Assembly: GCA_003519965.1 (NCBI GenBank)
Contig: DOVS01000021.1
Span: 1-9,986, forward strand
Source: Betaproteobacteria bacterium
GTDB lineage: Bacteria > Pseudomonadota > Gammaproteobacteria > Burkholderiales > UBA9220
Reading direction: 5' to 3'
DNA length: 9,986 nucleotides
Below are positions 6,498 to 9,986 of this stretch, piece by piece; positions within the stretch are counted from its first letter, which is position 1; each line of letters begins with the position of its first letter. Below the pieces are notes generated by a model that was given only the letters and a program-made list of their open reading frames with translations, did not search any database and was not told the DNA's origin. A program made the position numbers and the translations under genes.

Positions 6498-7637
6498 ATG
6501 GCGGAAGACAGCGATTTAGAAAAAACAGAACAAGCAACGCCGCGGCGTATTGAACAGGCCCGTGAAAAAGGGCAAGTGGCGCGTTCCCGCGAACTGTCCA
6601 CATTCCTGGTTTTGATGGCGGCGGGGGGCGTTTTTCTCATGCTCGGGGGGCGGCTGATGGATAGCTTGCTCACGGCAGTGAAGGCGGGATTGAGTTTCGA
6701 CCGGGAAACGGTCTTTAATCCCGCCCTCATGCAGGTGATATTGCATAAGGAGGCTTATTTTATCTTGCAGGCCTTTCTCCCGTTTCTGGGTGCAATGCTC
6801 GTAGTGGCGTTTTTTTCGCCTATCCTGCTGAGCGGTTGGCTATTTACGGCTAAATCGCTGCAGCCGGATTTTGCTAAGCTCGATCCGTTTAAAGGGATTG
6901 CCCGGATTTTTTCCGTCACCGGCCTGATCGAGATGGTTAAGGCGATCGCCAAATCCTTGTTGATCGGCGGGATGGCGGTATGGGTCATGTTGCTTCATAA
7001 GAGCGCCATTCTCGGCCTGGCGACCGAACCGTTTAGGCCGGCCATGGCCCATGTCGGCAGCCTGGTTATTTCCACCTTCCTAGCGGTATCGGCTTCTCTG
7101 CTGGTGCTCGTGGCGATTGATGTGCCGTTTCAGCTTTGGGACTACGCCAAGAAGCTGAGGATGAGCAAGGATGAGGTGAAGCAAGAGTCGAAGGAAAGCG
7201 AGGGCGATCCGCAGATCAAGGCGCGGATCCGCAGCTTACAGCGGGAAATGGCGCGTAAGCGCATGATGTCGGAAGTCCCCAAGGCAGACGTCATCGTGAC
7301 TAACCCGACGCATTACGCCGTGGCGCTGAAATACGAAGATAAAGCCATGCGCGCCCCTACCGTGATCGCCAAGGGCTCCCACTTGTTGGCGCAACGCATC
7401 CAGGAAATCGCCGCGACGCATCAGGTGCCGGTGCTGCGCACGCCGCCGCTGGCGCGGGCATTGTACCGGCACGCCGAATTGGGCGACGAAATCCCCGCTG
7501 CGCTTTATACCGCCGTCGCGGAAGTGCTGGCCTATATTTATCAGTTGCGCCGTTATCATCGCCAGGGAGGGGAGGAACCGTATTTATCGGCCGATCTGCC
7601 CGTGCCCACGGATATGGCTAGCGGAGGGGATGAATGA
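6498..7637 (+). CDS. flhB: Flagellar export gate protein FlhB
   Basis: An inner-membrane component of the flagellar type III export apparatus that switches substrate class from rod/hook to filament proteins. It has 379 residues (Salmonella 383). The start MAEDSDLEKTEQATPRRIEQAREKG is characteristic. Four hydrophobic segments lie at about 34-56, 87-115, 142-166 and 184-208. A charged linker (KDEVKQESKESEGDP, 224-238) leads to the cytoplasmic domain. The autocleavage motif NPTH is at 269-272, the same numbering as in Salmonella, where cleavage falls between Asn269 and Pro270. Its TGA overlaps the flhA ATG in ATGA. No fliR precedes it; the upstream neighbour is iscX, 240 bases away. The YscU-type virulence homologue is unlikely given flhA and flhF next to it. 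Confidence 0.97.
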   Translation: MAEDSDLEKTEQATPRRIEQAREKGQVARSRELSTFLVLMAAGGVFLMLGGRLMDSLLTAVKAGLSFDRETVFNPALMQVILHKEAYFILQAFLPFLGAMLVVAFFSPILLSGWLFTAKSLQPDFAKLDPFKGIARIFSVTGLIEMVKAIAKSLLIGGMAVWVMLLHKSAILGLATEPFRPAMAHVGSLVISTFLAVSASLLVLVAIDVPFQLWDYAKKLRMSKDEVKQESKESEGDPQIKARIRSLQREMARKRMMSEVPKADVIVTNPTHYAVALKYEDKAMRAPTVIAKGSHLLAQRIQEIAATHQVPVLRTPPLARALYRHAELGDEIPAALYTAVAEVLAYIYQLRRYHRQGGEEPYLSADLPVPTDMASGGDE

Positions 7638-9718
7638 ACGCCAGAGTCAATGCGTTGACCTTCTTCGGCGGGATGGGCCTCAGCCGGCTTGCCGGCCCAG
7701 TCATCATTATCATGATTCTGGCGATGATGATTTTGCCGTTGCCGCCGTTCTTGCTGGATATTCTCTTCACCTTCAACATCGCCTTGGCGATGATTGTGCT
7801 GCTGGTTAGCCTGTACACGCTGAAGCCCCTGGATTTCGCCATTTTCCCCACGGTGTTGCTGGTGACTACCTTGCTGCGACTATCCCTTAACGTCGCTTCG
7901 TCCCGTGTGGTGTTGTTGGAGGGCCATACCGGCCCAGGCGCCGCCGGTCGGGTGATTGAAGCATTTGGCCATTTCTTGGTGGGTGGCAACTATACTGTTG
8001 GGCTGGTGATATTCATCATCCTCGTGATCATCAATTTTGTCGTGGTGACCAAGGGTGCGGGGCGGATTGCCGAAGTGAGCGCCCGTTTCACATTGGACGC
8101 CATGCCTGGCAAGCAGATGGCGATCGATGCGGATCTCAATGCGGGCTTGATCGGCGAGGAAGAAGCTCGGCGGCGGCGGAGCGAAATTTCCCAAGAAGCG
8201 GATTTCTTCGGTTCCATGGACGGCGCCAGTAAATTCGTGCGCGGAGATGCGGTCGCCGGCATCCTGATTATGCTGATTAATATTGTCGGCGGCCTCACGG
8301 TAGGAATATTTCAGCATCACCTGGATCTCGCGACCGCGGTGAACAACTATACTTTGCTTACCATTGGCGACGGTTTGGTGGCCCAAATTCCGGCGCTGAT
8401 TATTTCCACCGCAGCCGGTGTCGTGGTGAGCCGTGTCGGCACGGGCGAAGACCTCAGCCAGCAGCTGCTTTCTCAGTTGTTCGATAAACCCCAAGTGATG
8501 CTGGTGTCGGCATCGATCCTGACCTTGCTCGGCCTGATTCCAGGAATGCCCCATTTGGCTTTCCTACTGATCGGCGGCTTGTTGGCAGGCGTGGCGTATT
8601 TCTTGGTGCAACGGCAAAGACAGGCGGAGGTCGCGCCGGAAGCGCCGGAAGAAGCGCCATCGCCCGAAGTGCAGGAGGTCGGGTGGGATGATGTGAGTTT
8701 AGTGGATACCTTGGGGCTGGAAGTGGGTTACCGCTTGATTCCGCTGGTGGATCGTGCGCAAGGGGGTGAATTGTTGCGCCGGATTAAAGGGATCCGCAAA
8801 AAATTCGCCCAGGAGATGGGATTTCTGGTGCCGGCGATCCATATCCGGGACAACCTGGAGCTGCGCCCTAATGCCTATCGTATTACCTTGAAAGGCGTGG
8901 AAACGGGGGCTGGGGAAGCGTATGTCGGCATGTATCTGGCGATTAACCCAGGGCGGGTAATGGGAGAGCTGGCGGGGACGGCGACCAAAGATCCCGCATT
9001 CGGTCTGCCGGCGACTTGGATAGACGAGGAATCTCGGGAACAGGCGCAAACCTATGGCTATACGGTGGTTGATGCGAGCACCGTAGTCGCCACCCATCTG
9101 AGTAATATTATCCAGACCTATTCCGCCGAGCTGTTGGGGCGCGAAGAAGCCCAACAGCTACTGGACCGCGTGTCTCAAGAATCTCCCAAACTCGTGGAAG
9201 ACCTTGTGCCCAAACTACTGCCATTGAGCACGGTGCAAAAAGTGCTGCAAAATTTGCTGGTGGAGGGGGTGCATATTCGCGATATGCGGACGATTATCGA
9301 AACGTTGTCCGATTTCGCCGCCCGCACGCAGGAGGTGGACGAATTAACCGCCGCGGTTCGTGTGGCGTTGGGGCGTGCTATTATTCAGCAAATTTATCCG
9401 GGGGTGGGGGAATTGCAGGTCATCGCCTTGGATCCCCAATTGGAGAGTATTTTGTTGCAGGCGACCAAAACGCACGGCGGGGAAGTAGCGGGGCTGGAGC
9501 CTGGATTGGCGGAAACTTTGCTGCGCCAGACCGAGCAGGTGGTGCAGCATCAAGAACAGATGGGGTTGCCGCCGGTATTACTGGTGCCGGCGCCGCTACG
9601 GCTATTGCTCGCCCGTTTCTTGCGCCGTATTGCACCACAGCTTAAAGTCATTTCTCATTCCGAAATGCCGGAATCGAAGACGATCAAGGTGGTCGCCGCC
9701 CTGGGGAGTAAAGCGTGA
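7634..9718 (+). CDS. flhA: Flagellar export gate protein FlhA
   Basis: The largest export-gate protein of the flagellar type III system; it forms a nonameric ring, conducts protons and docks chaperone-substrate complexes. It has 694 residues (Salmonella 692). The N-terminal half holds the predicted eight membrane segments (about 20-325). The FHIPEP-family region includes LLRLSLNVASSR at 80-91 and a cytoplasmic loop with RFTLDAMPGKQMAIDADLNAG at 151-171, whose charged residues are conserved. Asp205 in VRGDAVAGI corresponds to the essential acidic residue of the family. A linker rich in Ala, Glu and Pro (about 331-347) joins to the cytoplasmic domain. GGAGGGG at 7623-7629 serves the ATG. Overlaps of four bases with flhB upstream and flhF downstream suggest coupled translation. 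Confidence 0.98.
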   Translation: MNARVNALTFFGGMGLSRLAGPVIIIMILAMMILPLPPFLLDILFTFNIALAMIVLLVSLYTLKPLDFAIFPTVLLVTTLLRLSLNVASSRVVLLEGHTGPGAAGRVIEAFGHFLVGGNYTVGLVIFIILVIINFVVVTKGAGRIAEVSARFTLDAMPGKQMAIDADLNAGLIGEEEARRRRSEISQEADFFGSMDGASKFVRGDAVAGILIMLINIVGGLTVGIFQHHLDLATAVNNYTLLTIGDGLVAQIPALIISTAAGVVVSRVGTGEDLSQQLLSQLFDKPQVMLVSASILTLLGLIPGMPHLAFLLIGGLLAGVAYFLVQRQRQAEVAPEAPEEAPSPEVQEVGWDDVSLVDTLGLEVGYRLIPLVDRAQGGELLRRIKGIRKKFAQEMGFLVPAIHIRDNLELRPNAYRITLKGVETGAGEAYVGMYLAINPGRVMGELAGTATKDPAFGLPATWIDEESREQAQTYGYTVVDASTVVATHLSNIIQTYSAELLGREEAQQLLDRVSQESPKLVEDLVPKLLPLSTVQKVLQNLLVEGVHIRDMRTIIETLSDFAARTQEVDELTAAVRVALGRAIIQQIYPGVGELQVIALDPQLESILLQATKTHGGEVAGLEPGLAETLLRQTEQVVQHQEQMGLPPVLLVPAPLRLLLARFLRRIAPQLKVISHSEMPESKTIKVVAALGSKA

Positions 9719-9986
9719 ACGTGCGGAAATTCTATGCGAGTAGTACGCGGGATGCGTTACGCCAAGTTCGCGATATCCTCGGCGCGGATGCGATTATCTT
9801 GTCCAATCGTCAGGTGGTGGGCGGCATAGAAATCATGGCGGTTGCGGACCAAGATTTGGCCGCAAGCGTCGCACCCGCCGCTGTCGCGCCGAATGCACCG
9901 GCGGTTAATACGCTGGCGGACGCCGCGCCAGTCGCGCCCAGTCAGGAGGAAAGCGCCACGCAGCCGGTCATGAGCGAGAATACGGT
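9715..9986 (+). CDS. flhF: Flagellar SRP-type GTPase FlhF (N-terminal part)
   Basis: The 5' end of a gene cut by the window edge; 90 complete codons are visible. FlhF is an SRP-family GTPase that sets the position and number of polar flagella, usually with FlhG/FleN. The GTG start lies in GTGA overlapping the flhA stop, with GGGGAG at 9703-9708 as ribosome site. The visible start MNVRKFYASSTRDALRQVRD, then LGADAIILSNR and GGIEIMAV, matches the conserved N-terminal region of FlhF. From about residue 50 it becomes a low-complexity Ala/Pro/Val segment, as expected for the variable B region. The GTPase NG domain is beyond the window. Its presence suggests polar flagellation. Confidence 0.93.
   Translation, partial: MNVRKFYASSTRDALRQVRDILGADAIILSNRQVVGGIEIMAVADQDLAASVAPAAVAPNAPAVNTLADAAPVAPSQEESATQPVMSENT

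Noticed and set aside
7880..8554. Long open frame of 224 codons on the - strand inside flhA
   Set aside because: It is antisense to a conserved coding region, rich in His, Gln and Arg as frame shadows are, and matches no family I know.
1..9986. Mobile elements, CRISPR repeats, toxin-antitoxin or defence genes
   Set aside because: None seen; the genes are contiguous intact housekeeping and flagellar genes with no transposase, terminal repeats, repeat-spacer pattern or target-site duplication.

Overview
The window carries two housekeeping blocks, all on the + strand. Positions 1-6257 hold an iron-sulfur cluster assembly (isc) operon. From 6498 to the right edge lies the start of a flagellar export and polarity block (flhB, flhA and the 5' part of flhF). 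A 240-base non-coding junction separates them. The DNA is moderately GC-rich. The proteins resemble gammaproteobacterial versions closely: IscS, IscU, IscA, HscA and ferredoxin have E. coli/Pseudomonas-like motifs and lengths. FlhF next to FlhA points to a polar flagellum, as in Pseudomonas, Vibrio and relatives. I infer a polarly flagellated gammaproteobacterium, possibly from a lineage with an extra cysteine desulfurase in front of iscS (I recall this from Xanthomonas/Xylella and some methanotrophs). I cannot name the genus.

isc block: a NifS-like cysteine desulfurase (71-1228), iscS (1259-2470), iscU (2489-2905), iscA (2915-3238), hscB (3251-3784), hscA (3784-5655), fdx (5697-6041) and iscX (6063-6257). 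Gaps are at most 41 bases and hscB/hscA overlap by one base, so one transcript is likely. IscS takes sulfur from cysteine and passes it to the IscU scaffold. HscA and HscB release the cluster from IscU through its LPPVK site. Fdx supplies electrons, IscA is an A-type carrier and IscX modulates IscS. The usual regulator gene iscR is not visible; only 70 bases lie upstream.

Junction 6258-6497: a pyrimidine-rich tract and weak terminator-like palindrome follow iscX. An AT-rich stretch with a plausible sigma-70 promoter is overlapped by two inverted repeats. Two more short hairpins lie before flhB, and an exact match to the sigma-28 -10 octamer sits just after the iscX stop.

Flagellar block: flhB (6498-7637), flhA (7634-9718) and flhF (9715 to beyond the edge) are linked by two 4-base stop/start overlaps, which suggests translational coupling. 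FlhB and FlhA form the cytoplasmic export gate of the flagellar type III apparatus; FlhF is an SRP-type GTPase that places the polar flagellum.

I see no mobile element, CRISPR array, RNA gene, broken gene or clearly unknown coding gene. The window is mostly ordinary; what deserves a second look is the tandem desulfurase pair and the dyad-rich leader upstream of flhB.
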